A DNA stretch of 64,000 nt, from positions 62,001 through 126,000 of the forward strand of contig JAIQDT010003556.1 in NCBI GenBank assembly GCA_021521415.1. Reading direction: 5' to 3'. Source of the stretch: Bidens hawaiensis. Its lineage: Eukaryota; Streptophyta; Magnoliopsida; Asterales; Asteraceae. Both the position numbers and the translations under genes were made by a program. Below the pieces are notes generated by a model. It was not told where the DNA came from and did not search any database. It saw nothing but the letters and a program-made list of their open reading frames with translations. Shown in pieces: positions 44,833-56,342 of this stretch (position 1 is the first letter of the stretch; the number at the start of each line of letters is the position of its first letter).

Positions 44833-44929
44833 CCTAACGTTTGGTTGGTACAGTACGATTTTGTCGTCTAGTGCATGACAGGTGTCATTTAATTTAAATT
44901 AATTGTACCTCCCTTGATTAAGCGTACAG

Positions 44930-46134
44930 CCAAATAGACAGCTGTCTCCACTGTACTCGAGTACATAGTACTGTTCATGCTCGACGTACTTGTATGTTCA
45001 TTGTGCTTTGAGTGCTAGTATACCCGAGATATTGTGCTCGAATATACTTGTGCTCGATGCCTTAGCCAAATGCTAATTGGTATCAGTTTACATGCTCGAG
45101 ACTCTTAACCACTTCCATGTGAAGTCATACATACTCGAGCATGAGATCATGCTCGAGATGCTAGTTAGTATTCTTGTTAGACTAACTGTGCTCGAACAAC
45201 TTAGACATATTTGGTTACTCTCAACCCATATGCTCGAAGTATATAGGAAATAATCAGTTAATCAATTATACTCGAGACACATTCCAAACAACTCAACTCT
45301 TACTCGAACATACTTGGATAATTCAATGATCACTTATGCTCGAAGAGTACATGCATGCTCGACAATACTTAGGAATCTATCATGTCATAACATTTGCTTG
45401 TGAAGTACATGCATACTCGAAAACACTTAACAGAATTCATCATGTGAAAATATGTGCTCGAAGGGCTACATATGAAATATTTATGCTCGAGATACTTAAG
45501 AAAGTATACAGAGCATATCATTGTGCTCAAAGAGCAATGAATATGATATCCATGTTCGAAACACTTGGGAACGGTTTCCAAGCGTATCATTGTGCTCGAG
45601 GAGCAAAAAATAAGATACCCAAGTCAAATGTGAGCTCAAACCATACTCGAAAACACTTAGAACAAAAACAGATTGCATTTGTGAACATATCATTATTTGC
45701 CTAGCAAACTAGACAAATATAACACTTAAACTTTGCTTAAAACAGATAGTTATATCATTTGAACTTTTGTTTTATTTAAGCATTAGTTTAAGGTGAATAA
45801 GAGATCAAATTCCAGTTTAAAATTCATTTCAAACTATTTTGGAGAGATCTCAACATGGATCAGATTGTCCAAAATCATTCACACCATCTAATAATCAGCC
45901 GTATTATGATCCGAGTCAGGTTGACATTAGGTAAGGGTACTTAGAATGATTATCATGACACTTGTGATATGCTTAAAGTTCAATTAAATCTTAAGTGAAT
46001 AATGGTTATATTTTGGACTTCAGGTTGTCCCTTATCTCTTCTCAAAGCTTATTTAGCTTCCTCCAATCACCCCAATTTGACTTCAACACCCTGATGCCTT
46101 GGTCAAAATTTGTTTTTATGAGCAGTTCATTTAA

Positions 46135-46167
<33 letters not shown>

Positions 46168-47510
46168 ATATATATAGATACTATAAGGTTGAAAGTTGGA
46201 CTTACATACCATCCGGACTTACATGTATTACATTCAGAAAGTTTAGGACTTATTTGAATGCCCCACCCTTGTAGTTCCCATAGTGCCCCTTAAGTCATGA
46301 TATATTATTATTTGACAACTCATAATACTTTTGATATTCTATTTTTGAAGCATTTTTATTTTTCATATTTTTCTCTTTCTTTCTTTTTCTTTTGATAAGC
46401 TTTTATATAGCTATACTTATATCTGCTCATATTCTTTGTAAATATTTTGTGTGACCAAAACACCAACAGGCTCGTGTATGATTGGATAACTGCCTTTCTG
46501 CCTATCATTCAGAGAGATATGCAAGGAAACATACCTTAGTCTTCATATGAGTCACCACATCGGACTTAGCGTGTTCATTATATTTGTATCACGTATGTCA
46601 CTACACTCATAAGAAGATACCATAAGAATTGTCAATTTGCTGAGCGGAAATATTTTAAGCCTATAATCCATGGGTTAGGAGATTAAACAATATACTATCA
46701 TGTCCCAATAAGTTTGGATCTTATCTCCACATAAAACATTTTCAGCTTCTTTAAAGCTTTGAACTGGATGGTATTATCATATCTCTTATATGCTCACCAA
46801 AAAACTGTTTGCTTAGTCAAAAATGTTTGTGTGTCAAAAATTAGTTTATTCGAAAAATTCATTTTGCATCTAATTTTGAACCACATTTTGTCATTTAAAG
46901 CATATAAGACTTACAAACAAGACACAAGTAACACACAATTCATTGGTGAGTGAATTTTCACTCCGAGCACACAATTATTATATCGAGCAAACTTCAAATT
47001 TTATCATGTCAATGTGTGTGCTCGATAGACTTTAACTCAAATTTTTGTCATTTCAATGCATGTGCTCGTTGTACTTCCTAGAAGTGTCAATTTGCTCGAG
47101 GACAAGACATGTGCTCGAAATACATAAGAAATCATTCAAGACACAATTATTGTGCTCGAGCCATAGATATATGCTCGAAAGTCAAGTAAACACTTTCAAG
47201 ACATATTTCCATGCTCGAATAATTGATACATGTCATTTGTGCTCGAAATACTTGAAATTTCTCAAGTATGACTGTTTGTGCTCCAGGAGCAACAAACACA
47301 ATCAAACACAGAATCATGCTCGAAATACTTGAAAAAGTTTTCCAAAGCAGGTTTCTATGCTCGAGCAGCTGAGACATGTCATCTGTACTCGAAGTACTTA
47401 GAAAAGTCTTTTAAGTAGCATTATTTGTGCTCGAAAAGCAACAAACACAGTATCAAGCACAAACTCATACTCGAAATACATAGATCACACAAATGAACCA
47501 TGTAAGCACA
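44930..47510 (-). promoter_or_regulatory. Long TGCTCGA/TCGAGCA array, element C
   Basis: Several dozen copies of TGCTCGA or its complement fall in two dense blocks (about 44940-45660 and 46960-47480), with a 1.3-kb gap between them that holds ordinary spacer, a (TA)n run and nothing else recognised. Some pairs make perfect hairpins, such as CTCGAGCATGA-GA-TCATGCTCGAG at 45134-45157. Small ORFs here are by-products of the repeats. Confidence 0.8.
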
Positions 47511-47624
47511 GATCTAAGCATAGATAGCAAGAACATCAAATTCACGATAATTTATCATACAAAACGAGCATAGATCATGATTCATGCAATCAGAATAATC
47601 AGTCAAGTGCAACATTAAATCATA

Positions 47625-50045
47625 CTAACATTCAATGTGAGTAACATAGATAATCAGTAAGTACCTCACATAAGCACAAATCATCAATGAGATTTCATCA
47701 GCATTTATCATACCTTGGCATTTTAACAGAAAGTGAAACCTAGTTTTATCTAATGGTTTAGTGAATAAATCAGCGAGATTATCAGATGTATCTACCCGTT
47801 TTATTTCTATTAGACCTTTTTCATTATAGCCCCTAATAAAGTGATGTCTAATCTCAATGTGCTTAGTCTTAGAATGTTCGACTGGATTCTTAACAATGAA
47901 CATAGCAGCAGTATTATCAATTAAAATTGGAGTAAGTAAGAAATTCAGACCATAATCTAGTAGTTGATTCTGAATCCATAAAACTTGTGCACAGCAAGCG
48001 GACGCAGTAATGTATTCAGCCTCAGCAGTTGAGATGGACACTGTAGTCTGCTTCTTGCATTGCCATGACACCAACCTGTTCCCTAAACACTGCCAGCCTC
48101 CTGAAGTTGATTTCCTACTCATGTGGCAACCATCATAGTCACTGTCTGTGTAGGCCACCAAGTCAAAAGAAGAGTTCTTTGGATACCAAATTCCCAAATC
48201 TGGTTTCCCTTTGAGATATCTGAAAATTCTTTTTACTCTTAACATGTGTGAGACCTTGGGGTTAGCTTGGAATCTTGCACAGACACACACAGCAAACATA
48301 ATATTTGGCCTTGATGGTGTCAGATACATCAGTGATCCTATCTTGGCCCTATATTCATGCTGGTCCACTGGCTCCCCCTTCTCATTAGGTACCATCTTCT
48401 CATGTGTGTCCATTGGTGTAGACACTGTCTTGTAGTCCTGGCACTAGAACTTGTTAAAAATCTCTTGGACATATTTTGATTGATTGATAAAGATCCCATC
48501 TGCCTTTTGCTGCACTTGAAGTCCAAGGAAGAAGTTCATTTCTCCCATTGACCTCATCTTGTGTTTAGACTTCATTACTTGCTCAAATTCTTTGCACATT
48601 TTTTCATTGGTAGAGCCAAAAATGATGTCATCTACATAGACTTGCAACAGCAGCAGATCCTTGTTCCATCTTCTGTAGAACAGGGTCTTGTCAATAGCTC
48701 CTCTGCAGAAACCATTGTCTAACAGGTGGTTTGATAGCTCGTCATACCATGCTTTAGGAGCATGATGTAGTCCATACAAAGCCTTGCTAAGCTTATAAAC
48801 CTTGTTAGGATGGACTGGATCTTCAAATCTAGGAGGTTGAGTCACATACACCTCCTCATCTATCTTTCCATTAAAAAATGCAGATTTCACTTCTAATTGA
48901 TAAACTTTTATGTTCATAGATGCTGCATATACTAGAAAGATTCTGATGGCTTCTAGTCTTGCAACTGGAGAAAATACTTCTTCAAAGTCCACCCCTTTCT
49001 CTTTTAAGCACCCTAGAACCACCAGTCTTCCTTTGTTTTTAATGACAATTCCTCTCCCATCCTTCTTGTTTCTGAACACCCATTTGGTTTCAACAGCATA
49101 CTTGCCTCTGGGCTTGTCAACCAAGTTCCATACATGTAAGTCTCTGAATTGAGCTAACTCTTCCTACATAGCTTCTACCCAGCTGTTGTCTTTTAAAGCT
49201 TGATTAATGTTCATTGGTTCAACTTGGGATAGAAAGCAAGCATACAGACAGATGTTTATCTTTTCAGAGGAACTTCTTGTCACTCTCTCATGCAAGTCTC
49301 CTATGATGTTCTCTATAGGATGATTTCTTTCAACATAAGTAGTCTGCACAATTTGTTGTGCTGACACTTCTGTCTCAAGATTTGTCAGGTTCATGTCATT
49401 AGCTTCAATCTCAGATCTTCCTTCAATTTCAGTGTCCATTTGAGTTTGAGCAGTTGCAAAAGATGAAGCTTCATTTGATCTAATTTGGAGAGAGTCAAAC
49501 AAAGATTGGAACCTGTCTTCAAATTCATTTGTCATTTCAGGTTGAACTGGTTGCTGACTTTGGATAGGGTCACTCTCCAAATCACTTAGTCCTTCATTAG
49601 AAACTTCAACTGCAGCTTCTTGTCTATTCATCTCAACTTCAGCTTCTCCATGACTGCATCTTTCAAAGGTAATTCCATTTGGTTCAGGAGCAACAGATCA
49701 CCATAGTTTGTCCAGATCAAGTTGATTCTGTTTTCCTTTGTCATCAAAACTTGTTCTGTACATGCTGTCATCCATGTCTTCATTGTATATTTTGAAGGAC
49801 TTTATCATCTTCTCCAAATCAAAGAGCCATTTGGGTCCTTCAACATTATTGAAATGGTTTTCATTGAAGATGATGTCAGAAGACTCAATGACTACCATGT
49901 GCTCCTTTACATAGACTCTGTAAGCCTTTGAATGAGATGAGTAGCCCACAAAGAAACATTCCAGTGATTTTGACTGGAATTTATTTAGATAGTCCTTTGT
50001 ATTCAAAAGTGAGGATCTACATCCAAAAGGCTTTAAAAACTTCAC
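47625..50045 (-). pseudogene. Copia integrase end, RT and RNase H, element C
   Basis: One frame runs from 50045 to 47625, interrupted by only three stops (49700-49698 TGA, 49166-49164 TAG, 48446-48444 TAG). Blocks in order: integrase C-terminal FLKPFGCRSSLLN and ECFFVGYSSHSKAYRVY; RT KTKWVF-type YAVETKWVFRNKKDG, RLVVLGCLKEKGVDFEEVF, LEVKSAFFNG (first catalytic Asp replaced by Glu), KALYGLHHAPKAWYDEL, YVDD at 48638-48627, FFLGLQVQQ; RNase H YTDSDYDGC, TAEAEYITAS, LIDNTAAMF, KHIEIRHHFIRG and LFTKPLDKTRF. The domain set is complete from RT onward. The second stop sits in WVEAM-stop-EEL, where glutamine is usual, so it looks like CAG to TAG. Confidence 0.92.
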
Positions 50046-51109
50046 ATAAGGTTTTTTTTGAAGATAACCTCATATAGAGACTTATTTTGAGCCTTGTTTA
50101 GTAAAACCTTGTTCTGCACATAGCAGGCAGTGTTGATTGCTTCTTCCCAGAAGGTGACTGGCAGATATGCATCAGCAATCATGGTCCTTGCAGCTTCAAT
50201 CAATGTCCTGTTTCTTCTCTCTACAACACCATTCTACTCAGGAGTTCTTGGAGCACTGTACTGTTGAAAGATCCCCTTAGAAGTGCAGAATTCTTCCATT
50301 AGTCCATTCTTGAATTATGTCCCATTATCAATTCTAATGATCTTAACTTTCCTTTCAAGTTGATTTTCCATCTTCAGCACATAGGTCTTGATCAGCTCCA
50401 GGGTTTCATCCTTGCTACTCATGAAGTAAACCCAAGTAAATCTTGAGTAGTCATCTGTGATCACCAGGTAGTATTGTTTCTTTCCAATACTTGGAACACT
50501 CACTGGACCAAAAAGATCCATGTGAATCAGTTCCAAGACCTCATCAATGGTATTTATCAATTTGCTTTTGTGAGAGGATTTGTGTTGCTATCCCTTTAGG
50601 CAAGATGTGCATTTTTCTTCAAGCTTAAATTTTCTGGTGGGAAGGCCAACAACATGTTCACCTTTCACTAGCTTGTTCATATTCTTCAAATTGACATTAC
50701 ACATCTTCCTATGCCACAATTTAGTCTCATTTTCAGTGGCTTTTGAAACAAAACATGAACCACCCCTGGATGTAGCAGTATTAATTCTAATCTCATGGAA
50801 GTTGCCATTCCTTGGAGCCATCATCATGATCATCTTAGTTGGAATCACACATTCAGGCTTTAGGATTAGGCAGTGTTCATCATTGAAAGCCACTTTGTAC
50901 CCTTTGTCACAAACTTGAGAAATGCTGAGTAGATTATATTGTAGTCCTTCAACATGCAGCACATTCTCAAAGGATACCTTGCCATTTGTGAGTGTGCCTC
51001 TTCCAACAATCTTCCCTCCATTTTCATCACTCCCAAAAGCAACTGGACCTTCATAATTGACAAGAGCTCCCCTGTCACAGGTCGTGTGCTTGAAACATCC
51101 ACTGTCCAT
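50046..51109 (-). pseudogene. Copia protease and integrase core, element C
   Basis: Protease is represented by MDSGCFKHTTC with the catalytic D-S-G. The GAG-pre-integrase zinc domain follows (LWHRKMCNVNLKNMNKLV ... CTSCLKG), with the second histidine replaced by asparagine. The integrase core has HMDLFGPVSVPSIGKKQYY with the first aspartate, DDYSRFTWVYF, and IRIDNGT with the second. A stop follows, and the glutamate region is readable only across stops near 50230. The frame changes at 50588, 50315 and about 50060. Confidence 0.88.
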
Positions 51110-53483
51110 GTACCATAAATCATTGTTGTTTAAGGACTATTCCTGCACAAGTACACATAAGAGACTCAGTTAGATTCTGATCCACAAACTGTATCAGTTT
51201 GTAAATCAGATTCAATTGGAGATTCATCAGGAGTAGGAGTTGTAAGTGGAAGTGGATCTTCATAGATAACTTCACACTCTTCATCTGATTTTGAGTTTGG
51301 CCCAATTGACACAACTGGTGACATGATGCTGTTCTCAATTTGATCAATCACACAGTCTTTCCATTCATTTAACTCCTTCTTTGTCTTCCACTAAAACCCT
51401 CTTGGTTCAAACCGTTGCTTCATTAAGAATTTTTCATCCCCATTAAGAACACCCAGTCTCATTTTGGCTTTTCCTTTGTCATTTGACCTTTTGTTCATTA
51501 CTAGTTTGCTTGATCCTTTTGCATCATCCTTGATTTTCAGAACTTGCTTCAGTCTATTCTCCAAGCATTATCTTTTCTCTTCATCACTTGAGATGTTCTT
51601 CTCTTCATTCAAATACCTTTGATACATCTGTTTGTATCCTTTCATATCAAAACCACAAACCACATCTGGCACAACAAACTCTTCCTTTTCAAACCAGCAA
51701 GAATCAGTGTGATGACCATAAGCATCACACTTCTTGCACCATACCTTGGCATAACTTCCCATATCCTTAAGCAATTTCTTGTCTTTGATCCTGTCACTTG
51801 GTTTGGGAAAGTCAAATCCTAGGGAAGTCTTTGGGCATAAAGTGTTGCTGAAATCCATTTTGATTGGTCTGTTCACATCAGGCACCAGATGATATTTCTC
51901 TTTGACAAACACAATTGATTTCAATTTGGATGGTGATTTTGAGGAGCTTCCTTCTTCTTCAGCAGCAAATCTTCTCATGGGCACATAATCCATATCCCTA
52001 ATATCAAACAGTTCATGATTAGAGAAAACTGGATAAATTGGTGGGTGCGTTTGATCATATGAAGATTTCTGAGGTACATTATTCCTTTTCTTGACTTCTG
52101 ATTGAGGTCTGGCACAAATGTCAAATGCCACATGCTCTCTTCTCATCTGTTCATAATGTTTCTTCATCTTGGGAGTCAGCTTTGGCAATAGTGGAATCTT
52201 TTCATCTTTCTTCTTGTTTGATCCCTTCTTTTTCTTCTTGCCTTTTGATGATTTGGTACTGCCACAGCTGCAAGTACTTCCATCACTAGAGTAATCACTC
52301 CATTTCTTTTTCTCACCTTCTTTCTTTTTAACCTCATTCTCTTTTGGTTTCACATTCTGCTTCATCACAGACTCTCCCTTATCATCAACAATTACATCTT
52401 CATACCTCTTTACAAACTCAGTTCTGTCTTCAAACACATTCTTAAACTGTTTCAAATACTCATTCCTACTCTCCTTGTCTACTCTCAGTGGATAACTATC
52501 ACAAAAAGGTGGTGGTACCTTCTTGTACTTCTCTTCATCTATCATTTTGTCTACAAATCCAACTATGTTTCCAGTAGACACTAGGTTCTTCAGGAAATCC
52601 ATTTGAATTATCAGTTCAACATTCTTAAGTTTCTCCTCTGCATATATCTTCTTCAATCCCTCAATCTCAACTGTCATTCTTGATTGAGTTCTATATGCTT
52701 GCATACAGTCTTCTTCCAGGCATTTAATCTGGTTTTCATAGGTTGCCTCACTAGTTTCATACACATTTGGAAATGCTTCTTTTCTCCCACATTCTGACTT
52801 CCACATTCCATTCTCCTGATTATGCTCATCAATTGTTAAAAGAAGATCAGAAATAGAAATATCAGAATGTACCTGGGAATTTAAAGGTTCTGCACCTTGT
52901 CCATGAAAGCAACGTTTGCTTTTTCCATCTCTGCCACATGATTACTCCAATCAAACTCCCCATCTTGAGGTACCCTTGTGACAGCAACATTCCCTTGATC
53001 CCTTACTTGATTCACTGCATTTTGATTTCCTCTGATCTGATTGTTCTGGATCTGTAATTGGTTGTTTCTTTGAGGCTGGAAATGTTGTTGTTAAGGTCTG
53101 TTTTGTTGTTGGTAAGGGTTTTGGTTGACCAATTGATTTCTCTGATTTTGGAAGTTCTGGTTCTGATTTTTTGTAGAACTGATTCTAAGTTACTTGATTT
53201 CCTATTTGCTTGGGCTGATTAAATTCTCTGGCGAAATGTCCAGGTTGCTGACAGTTATAGCAAATGGCCTTTGATTTGTCAAACCCTATTCGTTCATTGG
53301 GTCTAGAGAAACTTGATCTTCCTGTCCGGTTATACAGCCTCTTGCTTCTCACAGCTAACATGGAAACCTGCCATTTTAGGTCCATATCTTCTAAGTCATC
53401 AGCATCAATCTGCTCAAGGTCTTCTTGCACATTGCTTGTGTTGATCAGGTTTTTGGCCACAAAAGCATGATATGAGTCAGTGA
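51110..53483 (-). pseudogene. Gag C-terminal region with two zinc knuckles, element C
   Basis: The N-terminal Gag domain is absent, cut at 53483 by the LTR of element E. The remnant starts with SYHAFVAKNLINTSN and has DADDLEDMDLKWQVSML, a block shared with A and E. The first knuckle, CYNCQQPGHFAREF, has lost its last cysteine. A 412-residue open block (52806-51568) is Lys/Glu-rich with a coiled-coil-like start, and includes a polylysine stretch and a second knuckle, CKKCDAYGHHTDSC (51738-51697), with all four ligands. Stops and shifts separate the blocks (about 53185-52810 and 51567-51352). Confidence 0.85.
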
Positions 53484-53963
53484 TGTAAGTGCACGGATTT
53501 GGTGTCTGCAGCTGTTCGAATAGGATAGGGGTTGTTTAGTCTTTATATTAATGTATAAAGGCACATTCGTTAAGGATGTTTAGCGAATGGGCCTCATTCG
53601 TTAAAGACTAGACATATTCGTTAATGTAAGAGCTCATTCGTTACTACTGTGTAACGAATGGAGGCTCATTCATTAAAGTAATGCCCATTCGCTAAGGATA
53701 TTTAGCGAATGGGAGGTCATTCGCTATGGGAAGCCTCATTCGTTAGTGATGTTAACGAATGAGGAGGACTACTTATAAATAGGCCTTCCATAGTGAATGT
53801 GCATAGAGATCTGTGCCATATTTATCTAATGTAACGTTACCATGCCAGATTCTCTCCAGGCTTAATGTATTGATCTCCATTAACGTATTGAATGAACACG
53901 ACTTAACGTATCGATTTGCGACTAGATTCCTAGGCTCGTAAACATTCATATAACGTTTTCACA
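53484..53963 (+). mobile_element. LTR of element E (480 bp)
   Basis: Same ends and layout as 683-1160, including the hairpin array (about 53565-53763) and TATAAATA (53774-53781). The flanks do not match (AGTGA left, ATGCT right), so it is not a simple solo insertion. Left of it is element C Gag and right of it is inverted RT. Confidence 0.9.
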
Positions 53964-55607
53964 ATGCTCTTTATGGTTAAACCATAAAGATTTCACGTAA
54001 ACCATAAAGAGCCTTGTTTAACCGATAAATACGCTCGGGAAAGTCTGGATCCTCGAAACCAGGAGGCTGCTTCACGTACACTTCCTCATGAATAGCTCCA
54101 TTCAAGAACGCCTATTTCACGTCCATTTGATAAACCTTAAAATTTTTGTAGGCTGCATAGGTCAGAAAAATTCGTATAGCCTCCAGTCGTGCTACTAGAG
54201 CATATACTTCAGTGTAATCTATGGCTTCTTGTTGATTGTATCCAAGTACGACCAATCGTGCTTTGTTTCTCAGGATTACCTCGCGGTCGTCCCTATTGCA
54301 CTTAAAAACCCATTTAGTTGGAATCGCCCTTTTTACGCGATCGGGTTTATCGATTAAGTCCCATACACCCAGTCTTATAAACTGTTGCAGCTCCTCCTGC
54401 ATAGCTTCAACCCAAGATGGTTCCCTGAGTGCCATTGCAACACAAGTCGGTTCTATCTGTGATAGGAAGCATGTGTATTGTGCGATACTGAGAATACCCG
54501 AAGAATGCAAATCCGCATAAGCACAAACTATCGAATCCTCAGTAGGAGATACTTTAAAATCAGCTTGATCATCACAAACATTAGCCAATTGGTGCCTTGT
54601 ACGAACCCCGTCATTCACATCACCAATTATCTGATCCTGTGGATGCTGTGAATGAATCCTTAAAGAAGGATTTGTAGGAACAGATGCATTATCACCCAAA
54701 TTGGTGATATTCTCCTCCGCTGTGTCTAAAGAGACAATTGTTGAATCATCAATGATTAGAATAGGCTCGGTAGTCTCAGGAGCTTCATCTACCATTACAG
54801 ATGATGAATCCACATAATCAGCATCATCGGAAGATTCAGAAACATCATTCGTCGTTTCTGATACATTAGGAGAGTCATTTACATCGACCGAAGAAAACCT
54901 TGGATTCGAAAGACATTGATCTTCCAAATAAGATCTAATGAGGTCTTTAGGTACTTCATCGACTGTTGATGTAAACGAATTAAATAAGCGATCATAATCA
55001 AACATCCAATCGGGACCAGTACTAGTTGGTGGAGTCGTATAACTTTGACAATCAACGTGATACCATTCTTCCACACAACCCGAAGAAATATTGAAAATCC
55101 GCCTTTTCGGAGAGTTGTATCCCAAGAAATACCCCCAAAAGCTTTCTCATTAAACTTTCCAAAATCTTTCTTCAAAACAGTACATGGACACCCGAATGGT
55201 TCCAAATACTTTAAGTTCGTATTACGATTATTCAGAAGCTCGTAACTTGTCTTCTTGAGCTTCTTTACTGTTAGAACACGATTCAGTGTATAGCATGCCG
55301 TATTCACAGCTTCGTTCCAGAATTGAACAGGTAGCTTTGAATCAGCAAGCATTGTACGTGCAGCTTCAATCAGCGTACGATTTTTTCTTTCAGACATACC
55401 GTTCTGTTGAGGAACATAAGGTGCACTGAATTCCCGATGAATTCCTTTCTGAATGCAGAAGAAATCCAATACATTATTCCTAAATTCAGTTCCATTATTA
55501 CTACGAATTCGTCTCACTTTCAGTTTATTAAGTGATTCGATCTTCATGATAAGATTCTGAATTAAGATAGGAGTCTGATCCTTCGATCCCATAAATAACA
55601 CCCATGA
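53964..55607 (-). pseudogene. Integrase (C-terminal) and RT (N-terminal), element E, inverted
   Basis: The integrase core continues with RSNNGTEFRNNVLDFF, where the second catalytic aspartate has become asparagine, and SAPYVPQQNGMSERKNRT with the glutamate in place. The C-terminal YLEPFGCPCTVL follows. After a long variable linker (55125 onward, Ser/Asp-rich) comes [62 protein letters not shown], then a stop at 54114-54112 in place of serine, AFLNG, and finally KALYGL, after which the sequence breaks down near 53975-54005. RT beyond that point is absent in this orientation. Confidence 0.88.
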
Positions 55608-56342
55608 CTAGCGTGAGAAATCATCCGTTACTACTAAATAGTAAAAATCTCCAGCAATGCTAGAACGATTCACCGGACCAAAGAGATCCATATGAAGTTG
55701 TTCCAGAGGAGTAACAATTGTTTTTAGTGACTTGCTTGGATGTGATTTCTTCTTTTGTTTCCCCTTATTGCACGCGACGCAGTGATCATTGAACTTGAAA
55801 TTCTTGAGTGACACACCATCCACTAAGTCATTTGACATTAGAAAGTTCATCTTTCGTAAGTGGATGTGTCCCATGCGTCTATACCAAAGAATAGAATCTT
55901 CCTCAGTCGCTTTGGATACAAAGCAAGTAGCTGAGGGCAAAACATGTACATCATAACTCATGTCAAGTACATAAATATCATTTGATCGAGGTGATCGCAT
56001 GACAACCATGTCTTTAGGATTTGTGTATCCCGGTTGAAGAATAACACATTCCTTGTCGGTGAATATGGTGGTAAATTTCTTATTGCAAATCTGTGACACG
56101 CTCAACAGATTATGATCCACCTTATCACAATAATTAACCTTTTCAAACGTTACTTTTCCGTTTGAAACTTCTCCCTCTTTCGTAATCATTCCTCCTTGGT
56201 TTCCAGCAAACGCAACATAACCCCCTTGAATATCTTTGATGTTATTCAGAAGATCCAGGTTGCCGGTGATATGCCGAGAACATCCACTATCCAGTATCCA
56301 TTTGTGATTAGACACGGACTGAGATGTACCCTGCACAAACAA
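55608..56342 (-). pseudogene. Copia protease and integrase start, element E, inverted
   Basis: An open block of 244 residues. The protease active site is WILDSGCSRHITG near 56300, with D-S-G as usual in Copia. Next come the beta-rich body (VDHNLLSVSQICN), the GAG-pre-integrase zinc domain (LWYRRMGHIHLRKMNFL ... CVACNKG; the first histidine reads Tyr) and the integrase start LHMDLFGPVNRSSI with the first catalytic aspartate and VVTDDFSR. A stop at 55610-55608 separates it from the next block. Confidence 0.9.

Larger units (their letters stand above)
29918..53483 (-). mobile_element. Copia element C (Sirevirus-like), 5'-truncated, with three nested insertions
   Basis: On the minus strand the order is Gag remnant (53483-51351), protease and integrase, RT/RNase H (to 47625), motif-array spacer, env-position ORF (44556-31200), PPT and 3' LTR (30960-29918). 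Three LTR-sized insertions of 2420, 3064 and 3143 bp split the env-position ORF. Without them about 14.9 kb remain. The 5' LTR, PBS and N-terminal Gag are lost at 53483/53484. The element differs from A and E in its motif (TGCTCGA) and LTR. Confidence 0.8.

Noticed and set aside
45336..47377. Several ORFs rich in Cys, His and Tyr
   Set aside because: They come from the TGCTCGA array and its spacer, and overlapping frames on both strands show the same pattern.
53484..53963. Simple solo LTR
   Set aside because: The 5-bp flanks differ and the two sides belong to different elements, so it is better read as the LTR of the rearranged element E.
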